Assembly: GCA_021774615.1 (NCBI GenBank)
Contig: JAJFIW010000006.1
Coordinates: forward strand, 1-55,380
Direction: 5' to 3'
DNA from: Alphaproteobacteria bacterium
Lineage (GTDB): Bacteria > Pseudomonadota > Alphaproteobacteria > UBA1280 > UBA6503
Length of the DNA: 55,380 nt
In this document: piece after piece, positions 1-8,559 of the stretch
How positions within the stretch are numbered: position 1 is the stretch's first letter
How the letters are laid out: the number at the start of each line of letters is the position of its first letter
Position numbers and translations under genes: made by a program
The notes under the pieces: model-generated
Database searches by the model: none
The model's input: only the letters and a program-made list of their open reading frames with translations
What the model was told of the DNA's origin: nothing

Positions 1-13
1 CTTTTTCTACTTC

Positions 14-52
14 AAGGAGAAATTATGACTTCAACAGTAGCTTGTAACAACA
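14..52 (+). promoter_or_regulatory. Strong ribosome binding site followed by an out-of-frame ATG
   Basis: AAGGAGA at 14-20 sits five bases before an ATG at 25. That ATG opens a 36-codon frame (25-135), which overlaps the start of the Bax-inhibitor frame in the -1 register relative to it. The ATG at 53, which starts the long frame, has no comparable site. The strong site may belong to the membrane-protein gene, with a one-base indel, sequencing error or programmed shift between positions 28 and 60. Alternatively it serves a short coupled leader. Confidence 0.55.
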
Positions 53-751
53 ATGATCAAGCCGCATTTATCAGTATTTTGCTACATGGGCATAGGCGTA
101 TTAATTACAGCATTTGTTACCATGTTTATCTCTAATTCTCCAGATCTAATGGGGCTACTATTCAATACATATGAGCACACAAATGAAGATGGAGAAGTTA
201 CTACAGGCTTTAGTGCCTCTTGGATTTGGTGGACATGTGTAGCTGTTGAGCTCGCATTAGTAATTGGTATTTGTTACGGCACTAATAACTTATCGGCGGG
301 AATATCATGGATAATGTTTTTGGTTTATGCTGGCCTTAATGGCATAACCTTATCTCCATTGATATATGTTTATACAGGAGAAAGCATAACAGTTGTATTC
401 TTCCTGTCAGCAGCAGTATTTGGTGTAGCAGCAGCTTACGGATTTTTTACCAAAAGAGATATGACCTCCCTAGGAAGCTTTTTCATGGTAGGGCTTATAT
501 CGCTGATAATTGCAATGGTTGTTAATATTTTCATTGGCAGCTCTTTTATGGGGTTTGTAATAAGTTGCGTAGCAGTGCTGCTTTTTCTTGGCATTACCGC
601 ATTTGATATTCAGATGTTAAGAGAAATGCATAACCAGCAATACGGGAATAGTGAGAAGTCATTGGCAGTATATGGTGCGCTAAGCCTATATCTTGACTTC
701 ATTAATATTTTCATTCACATGCTCCGTATTTGGGGGAATCTTGACGACTAG
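53..751 (+). CDS. Bax inhibitor-1/YccA family membrane protein
   Basis: A 232-residue, very hydrophobic protein with about seven membrane segments. The ending LYLDFINIFIHMLRIWG and the segment GITAFDIQMLREM are typical of the Bax inhibitor-1 (TMBIM/YccA) family, which are inner-membrane proteins linked to calcium leak or FtsH regulation. It begins only about ten residues before the first membrane segment. Family members usually carry 15-20 more residues ending in a DQxLRxYML-like stretch. A -1 frame starting at the well-placed ATG at 25 could supply such a leader (it contains NNNDQ). The true N-terminus is therefore uncertain; the family call is firm. A terminator follows directly. Confidence 0.9.
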   Translation: MIKPHLSVFCYMGIGVLITAFVTMFISNSPDLMGLLFNTYEHTNEDGEVTTGFSASWIWWTCVAVELALVIGICYGTNNLSAGISWIMFLVYAGLNGITLSPLIYVYTGESITVVFFLSAAVFGVAAAYGFFTKRDMTSLGSFFMVGLISLIIAMVVNIFIGSSFMGFVISCVAVLLFLGITAFDIQMLREMHNQQYGNSEKSLAVYGALSLYLDFINIFIHMLRIWGNLDD

Positions 752-765
752 GGCTTAAAGCCCAC

Positions 766-794
766 AAAAAAGGAGGCATTGTGCCTCCTTTTTT
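766..794. terminator. Bidirectional rho-independent terminator
   Basis: A-run, GGAGGCA stem, short loop, TGCCTCC stem and T-run; perfect 13-base arms (766-778 and 782-794). It separates the Bax-inhibitor gene from the converging ATP12 gene and can serve both strands. Confidence 0.9.
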
Positions 795-813
795 GTTTTC
801 TAAGAAAGCCTTA

Positions 814-1485
814 CTAAAAAGCATCTCTAAATTGTTGCAGTTGTTTAAACTGGGTTAGGTTCTCTTCTAGTCTTTCTGTTAACAACTCATCTTCGCCATA
901 GCGGTCTTGTTGGTAATATTCGTCGGCATGGGCAATATTATGGGCTGACTCTGCCGTTAGTATACCTGCTGTGAATGCTAAACCTGTTAGAACACTAGAA
1001 GATAGTTTACTTGCTACCGATGCTGTCACAATCTGGTTGTCATCTAAAGTGTCTAAATAGGCCTCCAGAGCATCATGAGCTGTTTTACTATGGGTAATTG
1101 GCATTGTGTCGGTTGTTGTCCTCAGGGGGGTGATTTTCTGGCTCTTAGCCCATTGAAGAATAGGGGACCAATATGTTTGTTGCCATTTGACCAAGTCTTT
1201 AGGATCTTTTGCATAATAACAAACAAGGTCAGTATCAAAGAAAGACAGCAATTCATCGGTTATAGCTGTGCGCTGCATGTCAATCATCAGGCTGATAAGT
1301 CTGTATAATTGGCTATTAGAACCATGCTGCTGTATTTGCTCGGATGCAATTATAGTTAGTTGCTCTGAAGGGCATAGCCATTCGTTGCCTGCAGGCGTAG
1401 TAATGTTTGCCCCATTTGCGGCGATAATATAGCCATTTTCTGTTAATGCTATGGATAGGGTAACTTTAGGTTTATTAATATCCAT
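814..1485 (-). CDS. ATP12 family F1-ATPase assembly chaperone
   Basis: A 223-residue cytosolic protein. It matches the ATP12 family, chaperones that bind the F1 alpha subunit during ATP synthase assembly in mitochondria and Alphaproteobacteria. Visible family features are the N-terminal TPAGNEWLCPSEQL segment, the DTDLVCYYAKDPKDLV block (about residues 84-100) followed by a W-x-PIL-W stretch, and a C-terminal helical region around SSSVLTGLAFTAGILTAESA. The length is slightly below the usual 230-260 residues. It lies four bases downstream of the AsmA gene on the same strand, so the two are probably co-transcribed. No ATP synthase genes are in the window. Confidence 0.85.
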   Translation of the reverse strand: MDINKPKVTLSIALTENGYIIAANGANITTPAGNEWLCPSEQLTIIASEQIQQHGSNSQLYRLISLMIDMQRTAITDELLSFFDTDLVCYYAKDPKDLVKWQQTYWSPILQWAKSQKITPLRTTTDTMPITHSKTAHDALEAYLDTLDDNQIVTASVASKLSSSVLTGLAFTAGILTAESAHNIAHADEYYQQDRYGEDELLTERLEENLTQFKQLQQFRDAF

Positions 1486-1489
1486 TTAA

Positions 1490-3433
1490 TTATTCTTGAT
1501 TAAGAAATTTCTGCACAGCCTCAGGCGTAGCTTCATTTATTTTAAACGGAAGCTCTGGGGTGCTATCTTCTTCAGTATTAAGTTTATGAGGGTTTTTACT
1601 ATCTACCATCATCTGAGAACCCATCATACCGCGCATAGTAGTATCCCCCCCCATTGAAGGCGTTTTAACTGACGATATAACTGGGTTTGAAAGATTACCA
1701 ATAATTCTCACAGGTATTGACATACTAGCGGTACCTGTATCTTCTTTAGCTTGGTAATTAACTGTCCAGCGCGCAAGGTCTATTTTACCTTTACCTTTTA
1801 GGTTATTTTTAGCAGATTTAAGGTAGAAATCATCATTACGCAATGTACCTTCTTTAATATTAAAAGTAAGTGACATATCTGTAAATGGTGTATCAATATC
1901 ACTTTTCTTTTTCTTAAAAATCTGCTCTACAGCAGTAAGTGTATTTTCTAAGTCAACCTTTAATAACAGCCCATCTATAACTGCTATTTTGCCCTTACCA
2001 GAAAGGTTATTAAACATACTTTGTTTAGATTTACCTTTACTACTTATTTCTACAAAGCCATTTATACGACCTTCAAACCTAACAGATCCTGGAGTTTTTA
2101 ATAGATGTTGCAATGGCATTTGCACTATTTTTATGCTTGCTTCTATGTTTGGATTTTTACTATGTCCTAACTGCCCAACTATTTTTATAGAGCCATCATC
2201 TATTACGGCTTCCGAGTCTTCAATAATTAGCATTCCCTTATTAGTTAAGGCCTTTAGATTAATGCTTTCAAAGTTACGACTATATAGTTTTATATTATCG
2301 CCTTTAAAGGAAACATTTAAATTAGTTTTCTCTAGGAAAGATAAGTCAAAAGGAATATCTGACCAAGTGGTCTTAGATTTATGTTTCCTGGCAGAAGTAG
2401 ACATTTCCATAATTTCGTCTATATCTAGCTCTTTTGCTTTTATTAGAATATCAAGTATTCTTTTCTTATCACCTTCGCCTACTTTATATGTGAACTGCCC
2501 TGAAACTTCTTTTTCAGACGAGGATAGGTTGAAATCTTTTGCAATAACAGAGCCACCCCCTAGTGTTACATCACCAAAAAATTTAATATCTCCAATTGCA
2601 CCATATCGCACAAGCTCAGCAGGGGTGCCTATATCTAAATGTGAGAAAACATTATCTATACTTTCGATATTAAAATTAACCTTACCTTTAACCAGAGGCC
2701 TAAAGAAAGGGTCAAAAGCAACCCCTTTAAGGTTAAATTTGTTCTCATCTAATATAAGGCTTACATCAACGGGGATTTGCCTAAGTGAAGTTAAATCTAA
2801 TTTACCACTCAGGTTAAATTTACCACCATTAAAGTCACCTAAGAAAGTAACCTCTGTTTTATCTAAGCTAGGGCTATTAATTTCTATATTATTACCTACA
2901 ACCTTATAAGTATTTTCTGTAAGTTTATTAGTGTGTGTAAATAATACGCTGCCTACTCTAACCACTCCTAAATTTTCAAGAGGATAGAGAGAACTAGGCG
3001 CCTTCAAACGGCGGCTGCGGCGCTTAGGTTCATAGTTTGTTTTATTTTCATCAATTTGGATAAGATTAATAACAACACTACTAGCAGATATTGATTCTGT
3101 ATGTAGTTTAAGATCTAACAAACTCTTCCACGAGAACTTTGCATTAAACCCTTCGATTACAGAAACATCCTCTTTGCCTTCAAATGGTAGAACACGGATT
3201 GCCTTTGCAGACACTTCAGGGTACGGGAATAGTTTAGCAGTAATTGGACCAGTTAATTTAATGTCATATCCACCTGTTAAACTAGATAGTTCTTCTTCTA
3301 GGAAACTTTTGTTATTTTCCCAGTTAATATAACTAGGGGCTATCAAGATAGCTGCAATTGAACCAAACAAAAGAATAATAAAAAATGAAAATAATACTCG
3401 CACAAGCCTAGACCTTTTATTTTTTTTATGCAT
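1490..3433 (-). CDS. AsmA family protein
   Basis: A 647-residue protein with one N-terminal membrane anchor (about residues 11-30) and a large, beta-rich periplasmic part. The opening after the anchor (APSYINWENNKSFLEEELS, then GPITAKLFPYPEVSA) is the AsmA signature. The end carries an AsmA-like C-terminal domain (GLLLKVDLENTL through DFYLKSAKNNLKGKGKIDL). AsmA-like proteins are thought to bridge the periplasm and move phospholipids to the outer membrane. It is divergent from cysS, with a 79-bp shared promoter region, and is followed closely by the ATP12 gene. Lysine-rich, like its neighbours. Confidence 0.85.
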   Translation of the reverse strand: MHKKNKRSRLVRVLFSFFIILLFGSIAAILIAPSYINWENNKSFLEEELSSLTGGYDIKLTGPITAKLFPYPEVSAKAIRVLPFEGKEDVSVIEGFNAKFSWKSLLDLKLHTESISASSVVINLIQIDENKTNYEPKRRSRRLKAPSSLYPLENLGVVRVGSVLFTHTNKLTENTYKVVGNNIEINSPSLDKTEVTFLGDFNGGKFNLSGKLDLTSLRQIPVDVSLILDENKFNLKGVAFDPFFRPLVKGKVNFNIESIDNVFSHLDIGTPAELVRYGAIGDIKFFGDVTLGGGSVIAKDFNLSSSEKEVSGQFTYKVGEGDKKRILDILIKAKELDIDEIMEMSTSARKHKSKTTWSDIPFDLSFLEKTNLNVSFKGDNIKLYSRNFESINLKALTNKGMLIIEDSEAVIDDGSIKIVGQLGHSKNPNIEASIKIVQMPLQHLLKTPGSVRFEGRINGFVEISSKGKSKQSMFNNLSGKGKIAVIDGLLLKVDLENTLTAVEQIFKKKKSDIDTPFTDMSLTFNIKEGTLRNDDFYLKSAKNNLKGKGKIDLARWTVNYQAKEDTGTASMSIPVRIIGNLSNPVISSVKTPSMGGDTTMRGMMGSQMMVDSKNPHKLNTEEDSTPELPFKINEATPEAVQKFLNQE

Positions 3434-3512
3434 TTATTATTAACACATACTGTATATTAAGCAAGATTATGTTATTAAACATTATTTATTATAATGAGGA
3501 AATATAAATATT

Positions 3513-4937
3513 ATGCCAACAACAACTGAATATCCAACGATTAAACTGTTTAATACAATGGCAAGAGCTGTTGAAGTATTTACCCCAATTAAACGTGGGC
3601 AGGTTGGCATTTATAGTTGTGGCCCCACAGTTTACCATGATGTACATATTGGCAATATGCGTGCCTTTATTTTTGCCGACATTTTACGCCGTACTTTTGA
3701 CTATGCTGACTATAAAGTAACCCAAGTGATGAATATTACTGATGTGGGGCACCTAACAGATGACGCAAATGACGGTGAGGACAAAATGATAGTAGCCATG
3801 CGCCGCGAAGGCATGGACGCTTGGGACATTGCAAAAAAATACACAGATACATTCTTAAAACATTGCAGATTACTTAATATCCACAGACCTGATTATATGC
3901 CCCATGCTACAGACCATATCCCAGAACAAATAACCATGATTAAGCACTTGGAAGAAAAGGGCTACACTTATAAAACATCTGATGGAATTTACTTTGATAC
4001 CAGCAAACTCAAAGATTATGGGCACCTTGCACGGCTTGACATTGAGGGGCTAAAAGCTGGTGAGCGTGTAGATATGGGTGAAAAACGTAATATTACCGAC
4101 TTTGCCCTATGGAAGTTTTCACCGACAGACAGTAAACGTGACATGGAGTGGGCATCGCCTTGGGGAGTTGGTTTTCCAGGTTGGCATATAGAGTGCTCAG
4201 CAATGGCAGGCCGCTATTTAGGCGACCATTTTGATATACACACTGGTGGGATTGACCTTATCCCAGTGCACCATAGCAACGAGATTGCCCAAAGCGAATG
4301 TGCTAACGACTGTAGGTTTGTTAACTATTGGATGCATACTGCCTTTCTAAATTTAAAAGGCGGCCTTAAAATGAGTAAATCATCGGGAGATTTCTTAACT
4401 CTCGATTCTATAATAGCGAGAGATATCGACCCTCTGGCTTTCCGTTATTTATGCCTAATGTGCCACTACCGAATGGGTATGGATTTTGATTGGGAAGGGC
4501 TAAAAGCGGCAGCAACCGGCTATCGCAGATTAGTAGACCGCGTACAAACACTTGCTAGGGATGTTGATATAGCATTAGTTACCTTAGGCGGTTATGCCCA
4601 AGAGTATATAGCCAAAATAGATGCAGACTTATTCGACGATCTTAATACTTCTAAGGTACTAGCTCATATATGGACATTGCTTGACGATAGCAAACTAACA
4701 AGCGCAGAAAAATCAGCTTTAGTTGCTCGTTATGATGCTGTATTACAACTAGAACTACTAACCCATGAAAAACAAGAAATAGTAGTACCCACAGAAGTAC
4801 AAGAGCTTATTAAAGCCAGAGAAGAAGCCCGTAAAGCCCGCGATTTTAACCAAGCAGATGAGCTACGAAATAAAATAGTACACCTAGGGTACAACCTAAA
4901 AGACACGAACGGTAAAACAGAAGTAATAAAGCTATAA
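3513..4937 (+). CDS. cysS: Cysteinyl-tRNA synthetase
   Basis: A 474-residue class I aminoacyl-tRNA synthetase that charges tRNA-Cys. It shows the CGPTVYHDVHIGNMR block with the HIGN signature and the first zinc cysteine, the GWHIECSAMA and HHSNEIAQSEC blocks with the remaining zinc ligands, and KMSKSSGDF for the KMSKS loop. The C-terminal helical anticodon-binding region contains the usual RNxARxxRDFxxADxLR-like pattern. Length is normal. GAGGA at 3494-3498 supports the chosen ATG. It is a single-gene unit closed by two hairpins. Confidence 0.98.
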   Translation: MPTTTEYPTIKLFNTMARAVEVFTPIKRGQVGIYSCGPTVYHDVHIGNMRAFIFADILRRTFDYADYKVTQVMNITDVGHLTDDANDGEDKMIVAMRREGMDAWDIAKKYTDTFLKHCRLLNIHRPDYMPHATDHIPEQITMIKHLEEKGYTYKTSDGIYFDTSKLKDYGHLARLDIEGLKAGERVDMGEKRNITDFALWKFSPTDSKRDMEWASPWGVGFPGWHIECSAMAGRYLGDHFDIHTGGIDLIPVHHSNEIAQSECANDCRFVNYWMHTAFLNLKGGLKMSKSSGDFLTLDSIIARDIDPLAFRYLCLMCHYRMGMDFDWEGLKAAATGYRRLVDRVQTLARDVDIALVTLGGYAQEYIAKIDADLFDDLNTSKVLAHIWTLLDDSKLTSAEKSALVARYDAVLQLELLTHEKQEIVVPTEVQELIKAREEARKARDFNQADELRNKIVHLGYNLKDTNGKTEVIKL

Positions 4938-4948
4938 TATAGTGATTT

Positions 4949-4976
4949 AACTTAACACCATGTGCGGTGTTAAGTT
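4949..4976 (+). terminator. Hairpin after cysS without T-run
   Basis: Perfect 11-base arms AACTTAACACC and GGTGTTAAGTT with a six-base loop. There is no T-run, so it may be an mRNA 3'-end stabiliser or an operator-like palindrome; the real terminator lies just downstream. Confidence 0.5.
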
Positions 4977-4993
4977 GGCACTAAGCCATAAAC

Positions 4994-5025
4994 AAAAAGC
5001 CCCACTAAAAATAGTGGGGCTTTTT
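4994..5025. terminator. Bidirectional rho-independent terminator
   Basis: Arms AAAAAGCCCCACTA and TAGTGGGGCTTTTT around a four-base loop, between the converging cysS and receptor genes. Confidence 0.92.
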
Positions 5026-5043
5026 TTACTTTAGTTAGTTACT

Positions 5044-6816
5044 TTACTCAGCAGCAACCAAACCATCTTTGTACGTTCTAGGCTTTTGGGCTTTGCCACC
5101 TCCAGATACAAGGCTAATCATCGATGATGCTTGGTCTTGCAATGACTTGCTTGCACTAGCAGCTTCTTCTACTAAAGCTGCATTTTGCTGGGTAAAGGCA
5201 TCCATTTGTTGAATGGCTTTATTAATCTCAGCAATGCTTTCTGACTGCTCTTGGCTTGCACCAGATATTTGCGCAACCTTCTCGGAAACACTTTTTACGT
5301 TATCAATAATTTTAGTTAAGTTTTCACCAGTGCTGTTTACTTGCGCAGTACCGGTTTTAACTTTTTCTACACTTTTAGAGATAAGGTCTTTAATTTCCTT
5401 AGCTGCGGTAGCACTTCTGCCTGCTAGTGTACGAACTTCAGATGCAACAACAGCAAACCCACGCCCTTGTTCACCAGCACGAGCCGCTTCAACAGCAGCA
5501 TTAAGTGCTAAAAGGTTAGTTTGGAATGCAATTTCATCTACAACTGAGATAATATTACTTATCTCGGTAGAGCTCTTGTTAATTTCTTCCATTGCTTCCA
5601 TAGCATTTTTAACTACCATACCACCTTCATCAGCAATATCGCTTGCTATTTGCACTAATTGCAGTGTTTCATCTGCAGTTCTTGCATTCTCTTCAACTTT
5701 TTCAGTAACCATTTGCATAGAAGCTGTAGTTTGCTCAATGTTTGCAGCTTGTGCCTCTGTGCGTTCTGAAAGGTTAATATTTCCTTCAGCAATTTCGCTA
5801 GAAGCTTCGTTCACATTCATCGCAGTACTGTGGATATCTTCTTCTAGCCGTTTTTTGTCTTCTTCCATTTTCATTTGCTGGGTAATGTTTTGCCATTCAG
5901 CGAAGCTACCAACACGTTTACCGTTAGAGAACAATGCACCTACATTAAGTGATAACGTTTGACCACCAATCGAAATATTTGCAGAGTTTGTCTCGCCCTC
6001 TTTAAGCGCACCAAGAATATTTTTAATGCGTTGCGGGTCTTTATGCATATTGTGGATAGAAGAACCAATAGCTTTATCAACCATAAAATTAGGGAAATCT
6101 TTCTGAATTATCGGTTCCATATCTTTTAAGGAATCATAACTAACTTTATTCATCCAACTTAAGTTATCGTCATTATCAGCAATCATCACATTACTATTAA
6201 GAGACGCGATGCAACTGTCTATCATTTCTTTTTGTTCTGCAAGTTTTAGCTGTTCTGTTAAATTTGACCACTCAGCATAGCTACCAAGCCTTTTCTCTCC
6301 ATCAAAAATACCGCTAACATTTAGCTCTAGTGTTTCTGTACCAATTTGGATTTTACCAGTATGAATTTGACCAGGTTTTAGGTTTCTTAAAATTTGGCGG
6401 ATACGTTCAGGGTCTTTATGCATATTATGGATAGATGACCCAATTGCTCTTGAAACAGAAAATCCACTAAATTGCCCTTTAATGATATCTTCAAGGTTTG
6501 TTAAAGACTCATAGCTTATGTCATTCATATAGATAAGAGTATCATCGTTGTCAGCAATCATCACATTATTACGGATACTTTTTAGAACACTTGCTCTCAT
6601 TCGGTCTTCAATTGCAACGCCAGACATCTTAGGTCTAAGTAAAAATCCAAACCCAACACATAAAACTAATGCGCCTGCAGCAATTTCCATTTGCCCAGCG
6701 CTAGCAGCCGCAGCTGTAGCTATAATAAGAACAGCATTTAGCAAAAGTAGAAAATAGTTCTTTTGCGTAGATGAAAATTTATCTAAAAATTTATTAACCT
6801 TTGCAGTCATAGACAT
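5044..6816 (-). CDS. Methyl-accepting chemotaxis-type receptor with tandem PAS-like domains
   Basis: A 590-residue receptor. Two closely spaced membrane segments (about residues 20-60) leave almost no periplasmic part, so it should sense from the membrane or cytoplasm. Two homologous PAS-like modules follow (about 75-190 and 200-315). Both carry VMIADNDD, then [13 protein letters not shown], then a SYAEW or SFAEW core. The signalling domain (about 340-575) has the conserved hairpin tip, with [20 protein letters not shown] inside it. No C-terminal CheR-binding pentapeptide is seen (it ends VAAE). TAGGAG precedes the start. No che or flagellar genes are nearby, so it is an orphan receptor in this window. 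Confidence 0.93.
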   Translation of the reverse strand: MSMTAKVNKFLDKFSSTQKNYFLLLLNAVLIIATAAAASAGQMEIAAGALVLCVGFGFLLRPKMSGVAIEDRMRASVLKSIRNNVMIADNDDTLIYMNDISYESLTNLEDIIKGQFSGFSVSRAIGSSIHNMHKDPERIRQILRNLKPGQIHTGKIQIGTETLELNVSGIFDGEKRLGSYAEWSNLTEQLKLAEQKEMIDSCIASLNSNVMIADNDDNLSWMNKVSYDSLKDMEPIIQKDFPNFMVDKAIGSSIHNMHKDPQRIKNILGALKEGETNSANISIGGQTLSLNVGALFSNGKRVGSFAEWQNITQQMKMEEDKKRLEEDIHSTAMNVNEASSEIAEGNINLSERTEAQAANIEQTTASMQMVTEKVEENARTADETLQLVQIASDIADEGGMVVKNAMEAMEEINKSSTEISNIISVVDEIAFQTNLLALNAAVEAARAGEQGRGFAVVASEVRTLAGRSATAAKEIKDLISKSVEKVKTGTAQVNSTGENLTKIIDNVKSVSEKVAQISGASQEQSESIAEINKAIQQMDAFTQQNAALVEEAASASKSLQDQASSMISLVSGGGKAQKPRTYKDGLVAAE

Positions 6817-7150
6817 TGTGAAAACTCCTATTAATAATAATTACTAAGTACATTCTGTAGCTAATACCTTTCTTTTGAAAAGCAATCTAACCCAAAAGAC
6901 GTAACTACCAATAGTGCCACCACACAATAAGTATTTGATATATATATGGATACTAAATTTTATACACTTAATGTAAAGTTAACTACATCTGCTGTATGAC
7001 ATTATACACTTGCCTTTCTGGACGTACTAAACTGTAAGGAGCCAGCTATTTTTTAGATAATTTATTAATTTAATTTACCCCTAAGGGTTTTGATGTATCA
7101 AAACAATACATATATTAAGTATAGAATTAAAAAAATAAAGGACTTACCTT
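6817..7150. promoter_or_regulatory. Divergent intergenic region with an 18-bp palindrome
   Basis: AT-rich 334-bp spacer between the receptor gene and the response-regulator gene. Near the latter is a perfect inverted repeat, GTTTTGAT-GT-ATCAAAAC (7087-7104), about 47 bases before its ATG and a candidate operator. No gene-length frame, tRNA or convincing GG-N10-GC sigma-54 promoter is visible. Confidence 0.4.
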
Positions 7151-8497
7151 ATGCCAGTGACACTATTTATGGTTGATGACCACCCCGAACAACTTAATCT
7201 ATTAGATTTATATGCCCGTAAAATGGGTTTTGATTGTCATAGCTTTTCTAATGGGGATGACTGTTTGGCTGCACTATCTAAAGGGAATAAGCCTGATGGT
7301 ATTATAACAGACTTGTACATGCCAGGAATGAACGGACTAGACTTAGTAAAAGCTTGCCAGAAAAGTTATAAAGATATCCCTATTTTAGTTTTAACCGTGT
7401 CTGACAGCACAACAGATGCAGTACGTGCCATGCGCTATGGAGCTTGGGATTTTTTAACAAAGCCTCTAGGGTTCGACCGCTTTAAAGCAACCATGGAAAA
7501 TATGCTTGAAAAACGTAATCTACAGCAAGAAATAGCCACAATCCTAAGGACAGCCCAAGGAAAGCTATCTTTTTCTGACATTATCGGTGAATCAACACCC
7601 ATGAAACTACTGTTTGAGTTAATGCAAAAGGTGTCAGAAACAGAAATGCCTGTATTAATACAGGGTGAATCAGGAGTAGGTAAAGAGTTGGTTGCAAAAG
7701 CAATCCATCAAGGCTCTTCCCGGGCAAATGGCCCTATTGTAACTGTCAACTGTGGGGCTATCCCAGAAAATCTAATTGAAAGCACTCTGTTTGGTCATGA
7801 GAAGGGGGCTTTTACTGGCGCTGACCGTAAAACAGAAGGGAAATTCCAAGCTGCTAATGGTGGCACTTTATTTCTTGATGAATTGGGAGAACTGCCGCCC
7901 AATGCACAAGTAAAATTGCTAAGAGCATTACAAGAGAAAGAAATAGAACCTGTTGGTTCTTCTTGTGCAGTACCCATTAACGTACGGATTATTTGCGCAA
8001 CTAATAAAAACCTAGCGAAAATGGTTAAAGATAATACCTTTCGAGAAGACTTATTTTACCGTGTCAATGTCTTCCCTATAGATATTCCTCCCTTGCGAGA
8101 ACGCGGTGAAGATATAGTTTTATTGGCAGAACATTTTATATCTCGAGCATCTATGCAAAATGGCGGCAAGAAAAAGGAGCTTAGCAAAGGCGCAAAATCA
8201 TTCTTGCTATCATACCCTTGGCCAGGGAATGTACGCCAACTAGAAAATGCATTGTACCGCTGTGCTATTAGCGCTAGCAATAACACTCTAGAGGCAAAAG
8301 ATTTTGTTTGGTTAACTCCCGAAAACATAGGAGTAGAAGGTGGCAGCACTGCTGAAGGAAGTGTTATTGTCCCGTTAGCAGAAATGGAACATCGCTATAT
8401 CTTAAGAGCAGTAGATTTATGCTCAGGGAACCTAACCAAAGCAGCTAAAGAACTAGAAATATCAAGAGCAACTCTGTATAGAAAACTAGCCAGTTAA
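7151..8497 (+). CDS. NtrC-family sigma-54-dependent response regulator
   Basis: A 448-residue protein. The receiver domain (1-125) has the acidic pair at D9/D10, phospho-acceptor D54 in ITDLYMPGMNG, T83 or S84 and the K104-P105 pair. The AAA+ domain has Walker A GESGVGKE (172-179), the sigma-54 contact loop GAFTGA (219-224) and Walker B GGTLFLDELGEL (237-248). A Fis-type helix-turn-helix ends the protein (NLTKAAKELEISRATLYRKL). It activates transcription by RpoN polymerase after phosphorylation. No histidine kinase gene lies beside it. The receptor gene is divergent, but a functional link is unproven. Start supported by AAAGGA ahead of the ATG. Confidence 0.95.
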   Translation: MPVTLFMVDDHPEQLNLLDLYARKMGFDCHSFSNGDDCLAALSKGNKPDGIITDLYMPGMNGLDLVKACQKSYKDIPILVLTVSDSTTDAVRAMRYGAWDFLTKPLGFDRFKATMENMLEKRNLQQEIATILRTAQGKLSFSDIIGESTPMKLLFELMQKVSETEMPVLIQGESGVGKELVAKAIHQGSSRANGPIVTVNCGAIPENLIESTLFGHEKGAFTGADRKTEGKFQAANGGTLFLDELGELPPNAQVKLLRALQEKEIEPVGSSCAVPINVRIICATNKNLAKMVKDNTFREDLFYRVNVFPIDIPPLRERGEDIVLLAEHFISRASMQNGGKKKELSKGAKSFLLSYPWPGNVRQLENALYRCAISASNNTLEAKDFVWLTPENIGVEGGSTAEGSVIVPLAEMEHRYILRAVDLCSGNLTKAAKELEISRATLYRKLAS

Positions 8498-8502
8498 AAC
8501 AT

Positions 8503-8537
8503 AAAAAAGGCAGCCACATAAAGTGGCTGCCTTTTTT
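8503..8537. terminator. Bidirectional rho-independent terminator
   Basis: Perfect 15-base arms (AAAAAAGGCAGCCAC and its complement) around a five-base loop, between the converging regulator and transporter genes. Confidence 0.93.
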
Positions 8538-8559
8538 CGTTTATGCTTATTTAAAGTTT

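Noticed and set aside
6817-7150. A sigma-54 promoter upstream of the receptor or the response regulator
   Set aside because: Candidates such as TGGCAC on the minus strand near 6915 lack a GC at the required distance for the -12 element.
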